Shown: positions 19,501 to 27,561, numbered from the stretch's first letter. The stretch is DNA of 64,000 bases from Gammaproteobacteria bacterium (GCA_021773215.1 JAJFKM010000025.1:1-64000), one strand, 5' to 3'. The notes: generated from the sequence alone by a model not told the origin. Made by a program: numbers and translations.

Positions 19501-19846
19501 CTATCACACCACCACCACCACCGAAAACTTTAATATGAGGTGCACCGCGTTCTTTCAGCAGATCGATCATGTATTTGAAATATTCAACATGACCACCTTG
19601 ATAGGAGCTAATGGCAATACCTTGAACATCTTCCTGAATGGCCGCGTTGACGATTTCATCGACTGAGCGGTTATGGCCCAGATGGATTACCTCGACACCA
19701 GTGGCTTGCAAAATACGACGCATAATATTGATTGCTGCGTCATGCCCATCAAATAGACTGGCTGCTGTGACAAAGCGGACATGATTCTTCGCTTTGTATT
19801 TTTCAGCTTTTATATTTTTGTCAAACATCTTTGCTGCTGTTGCCAT
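16571..19846 (-). CDS. icmF: Fused isobutyryl-CoA mutase IcmF
   Basis: A 1091-aa adenosylcobalamin enzyme that interconverts isobutyryl-CoA and n-butyryl-CoA. Domain order is B12-binding (about 1-150, with DGHDAA and the glycine-rich FGGGGG), MeaI-like G-protein chaperone (about 190-510, Walker [10 protein letters not shown], and later [12 protein letters not shown]) and a mutase barrel (about 560-1091). The mutase region reads [36 protein letters not shown] and [11 protein letters not shown], which is the IcmF pattern and not that of methylmalonyl-CoA mutase. AGGAG precedes the ATG. The gene abuts the DUF1289 gene and is followed by a B12-binding protein. Related fused mutases can also act on isovaleryl-CoA/pivalyl-CoA, so some substrate doubt remains. 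Confidence 0.95.
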   Translation of the reverse strand: MATAAKMFDKNIKAEKYKAKNHVRFVTAASLFDGHDAAINIMRRILQATGVEVIHLGHNRSVDEIVNAAIQEDVQGIAISSYQGGHVEYFKYMIDLLKERGAPHIKVFGGGGGVIVPEEITELEQYGVTRIYSPEDGQRMQLQGIIDDMIERTDLDLSSMDIPNNNSGLEEEGYRGLSRLITALDEGKIAESRLNNIAKEAKAFSKTPVLGITGTGGAGKSSLTDELIRRFSLDLNDLKIAIIAIDPTKRKTGGALLGDRIRMNSLNVPNVYFRSIATRETSGEVPTSLAHIINLCKISEFDLIIVETPGIGQGDAGIVTYVDISMYIMTPEFGAASQLEKIDMLDFADLVVINKFDRKGGQDALRDVRKQYQRNRELFTTAPEELPIYGTIASKFNDDGVTALYQGILTVVEDKGYNSWQGSFFSPTETKYSTTRTLIVAPERQRYLAEIAETVRDYHKTSAKQVTIARERQHLIESKKMLDAAKQESHSLDELIEKRENKLDPRCRKLLTMWPQVKKDYSGDEYIVNIRGKELRTKITNRSLSDTRIPKVSLPRYEDDGEILRWLLEENVPGTFPFTAGVFAFKREGEDPARMFAGEGDSFRTNRRFKYLSKNSEATRLSTAFDSVTLYGNDPGLRPDIYGKIGNSGVSIATLDDMKVLFDGFDLCAPSTSVSLTINGPAPTILAFFLCTAIDQQYTKFEKENSRQPTDDEMLKIKDWALENVRGTVQADILKEDQGQNTCIFSTEFSLKVMGDIQEYFVHKKIRNFYSVSISGYHIAEAGANPISQLAFTLANGFTYVETYLSRGMDIDDFAANLSFFFSNGMDPEYTVMGRVARRIWSTAMRFKYGANERGQKMKYHIQTSGRSLHAQEMDFNDIRTTLQALIAINDNCNSLHTNAYDEAVTTPTEESVRRAMAIQLIINNEYGLAKNENPLQGSFIVEELTNLVEEAVLQEFDRMSERGGVLGSMETGYQRGKIQDESLHYEMLKHSGELPIIGVNTFENPNVAEKKTTIELARSTEEEKQSQLSRLNDFHKRHKDQSEIHMEKLKKAAQNNENVFTVLMDAVQHCSLGQITDTFFEVGGQYRRNM

Positions 19847-20044
19847 TTAATTCTCCTGTTTCCAATGCCATTTGGCCTGGATTACGTCAAGGCGTTTTCT
19901 GCTGGTATCAATAATAATTGTTTTTTGCTCGTCACTCGCGTCGTTCCAAGCGGTGATTTCATCGATCAATCTGCCACAGCCCATGCAAATATCCTCTTTA
20001 TTTAAGGTGCAATTGTTAATGCACGGTGAGGCAATGGCACTCAT
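19847..20044 (-). CDS. DUF1289 family protein
   Basis: A 65-aa protein with the DUF1289 pattern: SPCINNCTLNKEDICMGCGR, followed by a helix including ITAWNDASDEQK. The four cysteines suggest a small metal or iron-sulfur site, but the family's function is not known. It is packed with no spacing between the acyl-CoA synthetase stop and the icmF start, so it is certainly part of that operon. Widely distributed paralogues exist, so its presence here may be incidental to the pathway. Confidence 0.88.
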   Translation of the reverse strand: MSAIASPCINNCTLNKEDICMGCGRLIDEITAWNDASDEQKTIIIDTSRKRLDVIQAKWHWKQEN

Positions 20045-21676
20045 TTATTTATCTATTTCAGCCCTGAGTTCAACCCTGCGAATCTTACCGGAAACCGTTT
20101 TCGGTAATGTTTCGCGATATTCAATCTCACGTGGATATTTGTAGGGTGCGGTTGTTTTCTTCATGAATTCTTGCAGTTCTTTGGTCAAAGCCTCACTGGC
20201 TTCATAACCTGACGCAAGTACAACAAATGCCTTAACAATCTCTCCGCGAATCTCGTCTGGCTTGCCAATGGCTGCCGACTCTTGAACCGCTGGGTGTTCA
20301 AGTAGCGAACTTTCTACCTCAAAGGGACTGATTCGATATCCAGATGAACTGATGATGTCGTCGGCTCGACCGACAAACCAGAAATAACCTTCTTCATCAA
20401 TCGTTGCGGTATCACCTGTGTAGTACCAGCCATGTTTAAAACATTTCATGGTGGCAGCATCATCTTCCCAATAGCCGGCAAACATTCCTGGTTGTAGAGG
20501 ATCGGTAATACGAATAGCAATATGCCCGACGGTGTCGATTTCAGTCAGATTGCCATCCTCATCCACAATCTGTACATCGACACCAGGCACTGGTTTACCC
20601 ATCGAGCCTGGTTTGACTGGAATAGAGGGATAATTGGCAACAATATTGATCGTTTCAGTTTGCCCATAGCCATCATATATCTCTGAACCGGTCGCTTCGT
20701 GCCAGACTTTGATTACCTCAGGATTAAGCGGCTCACCGGCACCGATGGCGTGACGGATGGAGCTTAAATTGAATTGAGATAGTTCCATTTGTGCAAATAC
20801 GCGATAAACAGTTGGTGGCGCACAAAAAGTGGTCACCCCCAGTTTTTCGATCAAATTTAGATGCAGTTCAGCATCAAATTTTTCGCCATTGTAGAGCACC
20901 ATGGTTGCGCCCATTTGCCACGGGGCGAATAACATTCCCCATGCCGCTTTGGCCCAACCCGTATCCGAAACGGTCCAATGAATGTCATCTTCCTCAAGAT
21001 CCATCCAGTAACGACCGGTAATGCTATGGGCAAAAGCATAAGCTTGATCACGAGGAACCATCTTCGGCATGCCTGTGGTGCCGGAAGTAAAGTAGACGAT
21101 CATCAGATCAGAAGATCGGCTCGGTTCAAGTTTTGATTTATCTAGCAGTTCTAAAGTTGTAGAGGTCATTTCTGAATAGGTCAACCAATCCGCTCTTGGT
21201 TCGCCTATGACAATAAGTGTTTCCAGAGTAGGACACTTATGTCGAATTTCATCAACTTTATCAGCATTGTCAGAGGTCACAATGATCAGTTTTGCCTTTG
21301 ATTTATTGATACGATATTCAATATCTTTAGCTGTCAGGAGATTGGTTCCTGGCATAGTAACGACACCCAGCTTGCAACAGCCGATCATGGTGAAATACCA
21401 TTCAGGAATGCGTGGCAACATGACAAAGGCAAAATCACCTTTTTTTGTGCCCGTTGAAATCAGGGCGTTTGCAAATTGATTAGACGCGGCCTCAAGATCA
21501 CTAAAGGTATAATGTTTAATGGTCTCAGCTTGACCATCGACAGCAATAAAAGCGCTTTTGTCTTGTTCTTTCGCTCTTTTTTCGATGACGTCAAAGCCAA
21601 AATTATAAAATTCAGGGATCTCCATTTCAAACTGGTTCTTGATGTCATCGTAGTTGCGCATCTTTGGTAATTGCAT
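20045..21676 (-). CDS. Acyl-CoA synthetase, ACSM/medium-short-chain type
   Basis: AMP-forming acyl-CoA ligase of 543 aa. The motifs are MIVYFTSGTTGMPKMVPR (P-loop), IYDGYGQTETINI (adenine site), YTGDTATIDEEGYFWFVGR and the Lys region LPKTVSGKIRRVELR. It resembles the acetyl/medium-chain synthetase group (WTVSDTGWAKAAWGMLFAPW) more than the long-chain one, and differs clearly from the plus-strand ligase at 6460. Located first after the TetR gene and before icmF, it probably activates butyrate, isobutyrate or a related short acid. GGAGAAA precedes the ATG. Confidence 0.9.
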   Translation of the reverse strand: MQLPKMRNYDDIKNQFEMEIPEFYNFGFDVIEKRAKEQDKSAFIAVDGQAETIKHYTFSDLEAASNQFANALISTGTKKGDFAFVMLPRIPEWYFTMIGCCKLGVVTMPGTNLLTAKDIEYRINKSKAKLIIVTSDNADKVDEIRHKCPTLETLIVIGEPRADWLTYSEMTSTTLELLDKSKLEPSRSSDLMIVYFTSGTTGMPKMVPRDQAYAFAHSITGRYWMDLEEDDIHWTVSDTGWAKAAWGMLFAPWQMGATMVLYNGEKFDAELHLNLIEKLGVTTFCAPPTVYRVFAQMELSQFNLSSIRHAIGAGEPLNPEVIKVWHEATGSEIYDGYGQTETINIVANYPSIPVKPGSMGKPVPGVDVQIVDEDGNLTEIDTVGHIAIRITDPLQPGMFAGYWEDDAATMKCFKHGWYYTGDTATIDEEGYFWFVGRADDIISSSGYRISPFEVESSLLEHPAVQESAAIGKPDEIRGEIVKAFVVLASGYEASEALTKELQEFMKKTTAPYKYPREIEYRETLPKTVSGKIRRVELRAEIDK

Positions 21677-21789
21677 TTATTCGTTTCTCCAGACTATTTT
21701 AGTATTGCCAAGGGGAAAAGACTCGACAGGAGAAATACCCATCTTGTTATTTTCTGATATATACCCTGGAATATAAAAGTATTCTCTCA

Positions 21790-22461
21790 TTAATTTATAC
21801 ACTCCGGTGATGTTATGGGTATAAGTACTGTCCCCATGGTACGTTTAAGACCTTTATGCAGTTCTTCGATTTCATCTATCGAATCCGGGTTGACCAACCA
21901 ATGATAGACGATCCCTACCAAAGCTGAACAAAACTGTGTGGCAATTGCTTCTACATTAACGCGAGCATGAATCGCACCCGCTTCAATGCCCCGCTCAATC
22001 CATTTAATAACATCACGCTGTCGGCGCTGATGAACCGCCGCGATAACGTCCTTCGCTTCAGATCCAGGGCTGATGGATTCAAACCATAAAATATAGAAAG
22101 CGCGCACATGATCCGGTGCATTCAGACAGAAGCGGTAATGGGCATCAGTTGCCGAGTTGATGGCATCTATACCAAATTTGCCCTCAGTTACTTTTTTCAA
22201 TTCCAGTAGCCATTTATCGCTGATGGCACGGACGACAAAGCTAAACAATCCTTGCTTGGAACCAAATCGATAACCCGCCAAACCACGACTATAGCCAGCA
22301 AGTTCACCCACTTCTTTTAATGTTGTTTTTTCTGTGCCTCGCTCAATGATTAGTTTGATCACGGTTTCCAGCATGCGTTCATCAGATAAAGCGGTACGTT
22401 CCGCTTGCGTAAGGCGGGTAGGTGATGGCTTGTTGGCTTGGTCAGCTGCGTGATTTGTCAT
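21790..22461 (-). CDS. TetR/AcrR-family transcriptional regulator
   Basis: A 223-aa TetR-type repressor. The N-terminal DNA-binding domain, after a 25-residue polar extension, reads TTLKEVGELAGYSRGLAGYRFGSK, as two halves of the helix-turn-helix. The rest is a helical ligand domain with no recognisable ligand motif. It is the first gene of the minus-strand acyl-CoA block, 113 bp before the synthetase. A nested inverted repeat 14 bp upstream of its start (22475-22501) is a good operator candidate, so it probably represses itself and perhaps the operon in response to an acyl-CoA. The ligand is inference. Confidence 0.92.
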   Translation of the reverse strand: MTNHAADQANKPSPTRLTQAERTALSDERMLETVIKLIIERGTEKTTLKEVGELAGYSRGLAGYRFGSKQGLFSFVVRAISDKWLLELKKVTEGKFGIDAINSATDAHYRFCLNAPDHVRAFYILWFESISPGSEAKDVIAAVHQRRQRDVIKWIERGIEAGAIHARVNVEAIATQFCSALVGIVYHWLVNPDSIDEIEELHKGLKRTMGTVLIPITSPECIN

Positions 22462-22817
22462 AGTAAGTATTTTACATACTTGTTAGCAACAAGCAAGTAT
22501 GCAAAGCAATTATAATTATCTCTCTAGCTTAAATAGCTTTTTATTTATTAACAAAAACAAAGGCTTATAATATTCTAGCAGGAATATTCAATACCTATGA
22601 GCCGTTAGTATCTTTCCGTTACGCAGCTAAAATCAGGAGGCTAAGTCATCGCTATTGATTGTGTTTCCTGAATATTTCTATCACTCGGACATGTATTCAG
22701 AGTTTGTCAAAGATAATCATTAAAAATTCTGAATTTGAAGATAAGCTATTATCCTATAGAATTCAGCACCTAATCACTGTTTAACCCTACAATTTATAAT
22801 CACTAAAAGAGAACCAA
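22462..22817. other. Divergent intergenic region between the TetR and nitroreductase genes (356 bp)
   Basis: No gene is seen here. It holds the TetR operator candidate (22475-22501) and two further perfect inverted repeats. AATATTC/GAATATT lies at 22569-22588 with a 6-nt loop. CTGAATT/AATTCAG lies at 22729-22766 and encloses GATAA/TTATC. The region is AT-rich and should contain promoters for both flanking genes, but no convincing -35/-10 pair was chosen. Confidence 0.6.
22475..22501. promoter_or_regulatory. Candidate TetR operator, nested palindrome
   Basis: CATACTTG (22475-22482) and CAAGTATG (22494-22501) are perfect inverted arms. Inside them CTTGTT (22479-22484) and AACAAG (22488-22493) form a second perfect pair around AGC. 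A further AAGTAT half-site lies at 22465-22470. The array is 14 bp upstream of the tetR start codon, which is where an autorepressor normally binds. Confidence 0.65.
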
Positions 22818-23486
22818 ATGAATACAACTGAAGCTATCCGTGATCGTATTTCGACCCGTGCCTATCTCGACAAACCGGTTTCGAAAGAAACTATTATTCA
22901 GATTCTCGATGTAGCACGCTGGAGTCCCTCTGGTACTAACACACAGCCCTGGAAGGTGGCTGTTGTGGAAGGTACGACCAAACAAGCGATTACGGATGCA
23001 TTACTTGATGCCCAAAAGAAGGGTGTTAAACCTAATCCTGATTATGACTATTACCCTACAGAATGGGTGGAGCCTTTTAAGGCCCGTCGATTTGAATGTG
23101 GTATGGCGCTGTATAAAGCACTGGAAATTGGCCGCGAGGACAAGGAAAAAAGAGTTGAGGCTGCACTAGCGAATTACCGTTTCTTTGGTGCACCGGCAAC
23201 GCTCTTTTTCTTCATCGATAAAGTGATGCGCCAGGGCTCATGGTTCGACATGGGCATGTTTTTACAAAGTGTGATGCTGGCGGCACACGAACAGGGACTC
23301 GGTAGTTGTCCACAAGCATCTACTAGCGATTATCCTGATTTGGTGAGAGATATACTGGGTGTTTCGGGAGATCAATATTCCTTGATTTGCGGGCTTTCTT
23401 TGGGTTACCCGAATGATTCACACCCGGTGAATCAATACCGAACCAGTCGGGAAGAGGTCGATACCTTTACCACATGGTTTGATTAG
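22818..23486 (+). CDS. Nitroreductase-family FMN oxidoreductase
   Basis: A 222-aa flavin oxidoreductase of the nitroreductase superfamily. The FMN phosphate region is the basic RISTRAYLDKPVSKE, and ARWSPSGTNTQPWKVAVV is the usual second FMN segment. The C-terminal part contains GLSLGYPNDSHPVNQYRTSR. It probably transfers hydride from NAD(P)H to a nitro- or quinone-like acceptor, but family members have diverse substrates. It stands alone, transcribed away from the TetR gene, and ends at a probable bidirectional terminator. Confidence 0.88.
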   Translation: MNTTEAIRDRISTRAYLDKPVSKETIIQILDVARWSPSGTNTQPWKVAVVEGTTKQAITDALLDAQKKGVKPNPDYDYYPTEWVEPFKARRFECGMALYKALEIGREDKEKRVEAALANYRFFGAPATLFFFIDKVMRQGSWFDMGMFLQSVMLAAHEQGLGSCPQASTSDYPDLVRDILGVSGDQYSLICGLSLGYPNDSHPVNQYRTSREEVDTFTTWFD

Positions 23487-23522
23487 CAATGGTTTTAAAT
23501 TAGCGATTAATAAGAAAACCGG

Positions 23523-23560
23523 CAGCCAGACTAACACTGGCTGTTGATTTATTGTTTTAA
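23523..23560. terminator. Probable bidirectional terminator between convergent genes
   Basis: CAGCCAG (23523-23529) and CTGGCTG (23537-23543) make a 7-bp GC-rich stem with a 7-nt loop. T-rich DNA follows on the plus strand, and the minus strand has CCGGTTTTCTT after the stem. It lies between the nitroreductase and CoA-transferase stop codons. Confidence 0.6.
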
Positions 23561-24388
23561 TTCAACCAAAGGAATATCGTGCTCATCCGCCCAACTGACC
23601 CATTCTGAGGCAGTACGCGTTTTCATTCTTTCCGTTAATATCGCTTTTGTTAGCGATTCCAGTTCCAGTTTTTCCTGTAATCGTGTACGAAAATGAGGTT
23701 CAAGTGCGGCAATGGCAACCCATCCGGACTTAGTTTCATACAGAAAATACTCAGGGAGTACACCGCCCAGCAATGCCCCCTCTGTGGTTAATCCGTATTT
23801 TATAGGTTGAGCCATATATTCCACTGCATCTGAAAGTGCAACCAGTCGCTGAGCGCCTTTTTGTCCTGCTTTGCGTCCCATCAATAATGCAAGTGACTGT
23901 ATTGTTGCCTGCTCAGCCCCAGCTAGATCAGCAATCAGTGTTTTTGGCATATGAGGTGGGTTAATCAAACCGAGAACGGCTTGATAGGTTAAATCATGGC
24001 CCGCATGATCCTCCATCGGTGCGGGATAACCCACAATAGCGACATTATTTAGTTGAGGATGAAGGTTGTGTAGCGTTTCCCAGTCCAGATTCAGTCGTTT
24101 CAATGCGGCAGGGCGTTGGGCGGTTAATAATAGGTCAGTTTTATTAAGCAGTTCAGTCAGCTTTTTTTGTCCTGCTACCGATTTTAGATCAAGAACCAGA
24201 TGTTGTTGCCCAGCATTCATCTCGCGATACCACTCGGGGCAATACTGTTCAAAGGGATCACCTGTTGGTGGTTCAATCTTGATGACCGTTGCGCCTAACT
24301 CTAGCAAGCGTTTAGCGGCAAGTGGGCCAGGTAGATTCAGAGCGAGTGTTACAACACACATATTTGCTAAAGGTTTGACTGTATCCAT
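23549..24388 (-). CDS. Family III CoA-transferase (CaiB/BaiF), short form
   Basis: A 279-aa member of the formyl-CoA transferase/racemase family. The start contains LPGPLAAKRLLELGATVIKIEPPTGDP, the standard CoA-binding opening. The probable catalytic Asp is in GHDLTYQAVLG near residue 130. Typical members are 360-420 aa, so this one lacks the C-terminal part. A terminator follows directly and no remaining reading frame was seen, so it looks like a genuinely short form rather than a recent frameshift. The substrate is unknown. It is isolated between the nitroreductase and the porin upstream region. Confidence 0.8.
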   Translation of the reverse strand: MDTVKPLANMCVVTLALNLPGPLAAKRLLELGATVIKIEPPTGDPFEQYCPEWYREMNAGQQHLVLDLKSVAGQKKLTELLNKTDLLLTAQRPAALKRLNLDWETLHNLHPQLNNVAIVGYPAPMEDHAGHDLTYQAVLGLINPPHMPKTLIADLAGAEQATIQSLALLMGRKAGQKGAQRLVALSDAVEYMAQPIKYGLTTEGALLGGVLPEYFLYETKSGWVAIAALEPHFRTRLQEKLELESLTKAILTERMKTRTASEWVSWADEHDIPLVELKQ

Positions 24389-24735
24389 TTCTAAATAATC
24401 GCCTATCTGATGGGGCTAGTAAAATAATGAGAGAGATTTTCACACATCTTTGTACAGTAGAGTAGGCCGTTGCTAATACATCCGAACTTTGAACCGCATC
24501 TGACAACGGCTGCGTGGTTCTCAGTTGACAACATGAGCAACGATATTTAGAACGCGTTTTGCTTTACCTGAGAGAACCAATATGAAAGGGCGCTCAGCTT
24601 ATGCCGTTAACTATTTGATTATAAAGAGATATAATATTTTGTTTCAAAAAAACAACAGTATATCTATTTTTTATCGTCTAAAAAAAGTAATAAAACTTAC
24701 TGTAGAGTAATAAATTAATATTTTCAAAAGGTTAA

Positions 24736-24745
24736 GGGGGGGGGG
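24736..24745 (+). repeat. Poly-G tract (G10) upstream of the porin
   Basis: Ten consecutive G occur in an otherwise AT-rich stretch, 272 bp before the porin start codon. Tracts of this length are prone to slipped-strand length change. If it lies in or near the promoter it could vary porin expression; this is inference. Confidence 0.85.
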
Positions 24746-24752
24746 TTGTGTA

Positions 24753-24792
24753 AATACAACAATATTTGGAGCAGCATTGTATTTGTTGTATT
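24753..24792. repeat. 10-bp inverted repeat beside the poly-G tract
   Basis: AATACAACAA (24753-24762) and TTGTTGTATT (24783-24792) are perfect inverted arms with a 20-nt spacer. A smaller pair GTTGT/ACAAC (24745-24760) overlaps the left arm and touches the G tract. It could be a regulator site or an RNA hairpin. Confidence 0.6.
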
Positions 24793-25000
24793 AAAATCAA
24801 AAAAAGTTTGCAACATCCGGTTTTGTGTAGTAATTTTACGTCTGTCTTACTAATGGCTTCTATAAAGTTGTGTAAGGTATAGCTTCAAAAGACTTGTTGA
24901 ATCTAAAATATATTAGGGGAAGCGAGGCTGGGGAGGCCGATTTTTATCTCTAGAGATGTAAATTTTAAAAGTAGTAAATTATTAAATAATTGTATTTTCT

Positions 25001-25017
25001 TAAGGAGGATATACATC
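25001..25017 (+). promoter_or_regulatory. Strong ribosome-binding site deciding a GTG start
   Basis: TAAGGAGGAT at 25001-25010 is nearly the full anti-16S complement and sits 8-10 nt before GTG at 25018. This supports GTG as the porin start in front of a clear signal peptide. Confidence 0.85.
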
Positions 25018-26337
25018 GTGAATAAAACAATTAAAGGGGCTTGTCTAGTTGCTGCGACAGCAATGCTTCCATTATCACAAGCAGCAACTGCCGGAGAAGT
25101 AAATATCTCAGGTTGGGTGAATGAATCGATGATGTATTACGATGACGGTCAAGGTAGTGATGTCGTTTCGAGTACTGATAATGGCACGACACTGAACAGT
25201 CGTATCACTTTTACCGGTAATCAGGAATTACCGAACACAGGCTCAAAGGCCGGCTTCGAAATCACCTTCGAACCAACCAGTGGTCTAAACGGTTCAAGTG
25301 CTTTTGGTAGTTCTCAAGCGCCACTTTCTGCGAATGGACAAGGCAATGGTTTCGTTCAACCCAGCGTATCGGGAAATCAAGGGTTTGACGAAAACAACGC
25401 ATTCGGAGCCAATGTCGGACTGCTGGCCAGTAACCTCTGGCTCAGTGGTGGCTGGGGTAAGCTGACTTTGGGTACCCAAGGTATGCCGACCGATAATATC
25501 GCCGTACTGGAAGATCCTTCCGTGACCTTGTGGACTAACGTCGCTCCCGTGTTCCGTGGTGGTAACTTTACCATTCAAGGTTTGACAGGGGCTGCGGCTG
25601 GCACACAGCAGTATGCTCATTTTCTGCAATGTCTGGGTATAGTTGGCGGAATCGGTATTGACTGTAATGGTATTTATCGTAACGGAGTTCGTTATGACCT
25701 GCCTACTTTTGCTGGAGTTGATATTGCTGTTGGTTATGCCAATGATGATATCTATGACATCGCCGCTAAATACAAAACCAGCCTCGCTGGTTTGAATGCT
25801 CAGTTAGCTGTGGGCTATAGCATCAACCAGGGTGGTGTTGCAGGTTCTGAGCAGCCTACTTTTGCAGGTAGATCAGTAATTGGAACCGAAGCCGAGACCT
25901 TTCAAATGCAGTTTGGCCTGATGGATCCGGGTACCGGTATCTTCGGTGGAATCTCCTATCAACATGAAGATGCTGATGGTGGTACTGCTACGGTAGCTGT
26001 CGGTGATGACACCGATGCCTATTACATCAAGGTGGGTGTCAAGAGAGCGTATAACAGCCTTGGCGATACCTCTATCCATTTCGCCTATGGCAGTTATAAC
26101 GACCAGTTCGGCAACAACAACGCTGTCGCTGGTGTTACTGGTTCTGAAATCGAGCGTATCTCTGTCGGTGTGACTCAGTACTTAGGTGCGGCGTTCCAGA
26201 TCTACGGTACCTGGGAACAACTTGACCTAGATGTTGATTGTAACGGTACTACTGCAATCACAACTGCTTGTAACGCCGCTTATGGTGGTGCAGAAGAGCT
26301 CAGCATGTTCAACATGGGTGCTGTCTATTTCTTCTAG
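25018..26337 (+). CDS. Gram-negative porin
   Basis: A 439-aa outer-membrane beta-barrel porin. Residues 1-26 are a signal peptide (MNKTIKGACLVAATAMLPLS followed by an Ala-rich cleavage site). The mature part starts GEVNISGWVNESMMYYDD and continues with alternating strands such as ITFTGNQE, SNLWLSGGWGKLTLGTQG and YYIKVGVKR. It ends MFNMGAVYFF, with the terminal aromatic Phe needed for outer-membrane assembly. Two Cys pairs lie in loops (QCLGIVGGIGIDC and DVDCNGTTAITTAC), which is unusual for classical trimeric porins. A GTG start with a very strong ribosome site and a strong terminator suggest high expression. Substrate preference unknown. Confidence 0.9.
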   Translation: MNKTIKGACLVAATAMLPLSQAATAGEVNISGWVNESMMYYDDGQGSDVVSSTDNGTTLNSRITFTGNQELPNTGSKAGFEITFEPTSGLNGSSAFGSSQAPLSANGQGNGFVQPSVSGNQGFDENNAFGANVGLLASNLWLSGGWGKLTLGTQGMPTDNIAVLEDPSVTLWTNVAPVFRGGNFTIQGLTGAAAGTQQYAHFLQCLGIVGGIGIDCNGIYRNGVRYDLPTFAGVDIAVGYANDDIYDIAAKYKTSLAGLNAQLAVGYSINQGGVAGSEQPTFAGRSVIGTEAETFQMQFGLMDPGTGIFGGISYQHEDADGGTATVAVGDDTDAYYIKVGVKRAYNSLGDTSIHFAYGSYNDQFGNNNAVAGVTGSEIERISVGVTQYLGAAFQIYGTWEQLDLDVDCNGTTAITTACNAAYGGAEELSMFNMGAVYFF

Positions 26338-26386
26338 TCTTTATTTAGAAGTAAGTTAAAGTATATATATTTTATGCTTAAACAAG

Positions 26387-26412
26387 AAAGGCCTCTTCGG
26401 AGGCCTTTTTTT
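26387..26412 (+). terminator. Strong Rho-independent terminator of the porin gene
   Basis: AAAGGCCTC and GAGGCCTTT form a 9-bp stem capped by the stable TTCG tetraloop, followed by a T-run. It starts 50 bp after the porin stop codon. Confidence 0.93.
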
Positions 26413-26561
26413 ATTTGTTTAAAAGAAGGGGCAAGCCAGTTTTTTCAGAAATAGCTTGTTGCGTTTCATTAGAGGTCTATTTGTTGTAAACTTCCCGCCG
26501 ATTACACACTCAAAGAGTGTATATTTTTAATTCCAGTAAGGTCACAGAATCAATTCTCCGT

Positions 26562-27509
26562 ATGATAAAATTATTTAAATACCAAATCTTCACCTTGTTT
26601 CTTACCGTTTTTTTTTCCAGCACGACTTTCGCGGTGGACATTTTCGAGAAAGAGAAAGGGGTTCTTTGGGAGAGAGGATATAATCATTACATTAAATATG
26701 AAAAACAAGACTCCTCCAGCTTTGGTAAAAACGATCACCCGATTGATCTGGATGAAAAAGAAATAATCCTGTCATTAAGGTCATTGGAATTTAAGGAGCA
26801 AAAATTTTTATCAGGTGAAACAATAAATGCCGTCTTTGGCTATCGACAAATTGAACTGCTTGGTGAGTATCTTTCAAAAGGCTTGCGAAATGCTAAGCCA
26901 GAACAGGATATTATTTTTGTCTTGCCCGGTTCAAGTAAATCATTGCTTATCTTGACAAAGAAGTCATTTGTTGCCGGTCGTGCATTTTATAAAGAAGGAA
27001 AACTTAATATTATTATTGGCGAATACGATCTGATCCGAAACGCGGCGGTTGAAAAGGTTATTGATCCTGCTGATAAGGGTAATATGAATTATTCTTTTAA
27101 TCATGGCAGTCGCTCAAAAAAATCGAATAAGTTTACAGGGAGCATTATTGGTGTCCCTGGCGTTACGCAAAATAATATCAAGGGTAAGCTACGTCAGGAC
27201 TGGCTAATCATAGATGTGAAGCTTGCCGCAGAAGCCTATACTGCCAAAAGAAGAGACATAGAAAACCCGAGCTTAAAACAAGACCAGGCGTTGAAGGTCG
27301 AGGCTGCAAAAATGGCGAAGCAACGACGCGAGATGCGGGCAGAAATGGCGCGAATGAGAAAGGACATGGAGCAGCGTACAAAGGACTCATATTCATCTGG
27401 CAAGAGTATCGAAGAACGTATTTCTACTCTAGACCAGTTACTAGAGAAAGAACTAATCTCAAAAGACGAATACGCTGTTAAACGAAAAGAAATACTGAAT
27501 GATATATAA
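26562..27509 (+). CDS. Exported protein of unknown function with C-terminal SHOCT domain
   Basis: I do not recognise the main body of this protein of about 315 aa. The ATG at 26562 gives a clean signal peptide (basic start, hydrophobic TLFLTVFFSSTTFA, then VDIFEKEKG). An in-frame GTG at 26517 would add 15 residues and spoil this, so I prefer the ATG. A highly charged helix of about 60 residues rich in Lys, Arg and Met (residues about 235-290) is probably a coiled coil. The last 35 residues (SIEERISTLDQLLEKELISK and on) match the short SHOCT domain that often ends bacterial membrane or surface proteins. Function unknown; it may pair with the following small membrane protein. Confidence 0.7.
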   Translation: MIKLFKYQIFTLFLTVFFSSTTFAVDIFEKEKGVLWERGYNHYIKYEKQDSSSFGKNDHPIDLDEKEIILSLRSLEFKEQKFLSGETINAVFGYRQIELLGEYLSKGLRNAKPEQDIIFVLPGSSKSLLILTKKSFVAGRAFYKEGKLNIIIGEYDLIRNAAVEKVIDPADKGNMNYSFNHGSRSKKSNKFTGSIIGVPGVTQNNIKGKLRQDWLIIDVKLAAEAYTAKRRDIENPSLKQDQALKVEAAKMAKQRREMRAEMARMRKDMEQRTKDSYSSGKSIEERISTLDQLLEKELISKDEYAVKRKEILNDI

Positions 27510-27561
27510 CAATTAGCTTAATAGAGATAATGGACTAGAATTTGATAAAGGAGATATCGAT

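Larger units (their letters stand above)
24389..25017. other. Long AT-rich noncoding region upstream of the porin (629 bp)
   Basis: No convincing gene is present. The region is strongly AT-rich and contains a ten-G homopolymer at 24736-24745. An inverted repeat lies immediately after it (24753-24792), and a strong ribosome-binding site near 25001-25008 belongs to the porin. Its size and content suggest the control region of a heavily regulated porin gene. The promoter itself could not be placed with confidence. Confidence 0.65.

Noticed and set aside
21790-22501. Mobile-element or resistance-island origin of the TetR region
   Set aside because: There are no transposase, integrase or terminal repeats, and base composition is like that of neighbouring genes.
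24808-24836. TTGCAA with TAATTT as a porin promoter
   Set aside because: The 17-bp spacing is right but the -10 match is poor in a very AT-rich region, so it cannot be told from chance.
25294-25629. 111-codon open frame opposite the porin
   Set aside because: It is a shadow frame of a clear porin gene, with no features of its own.
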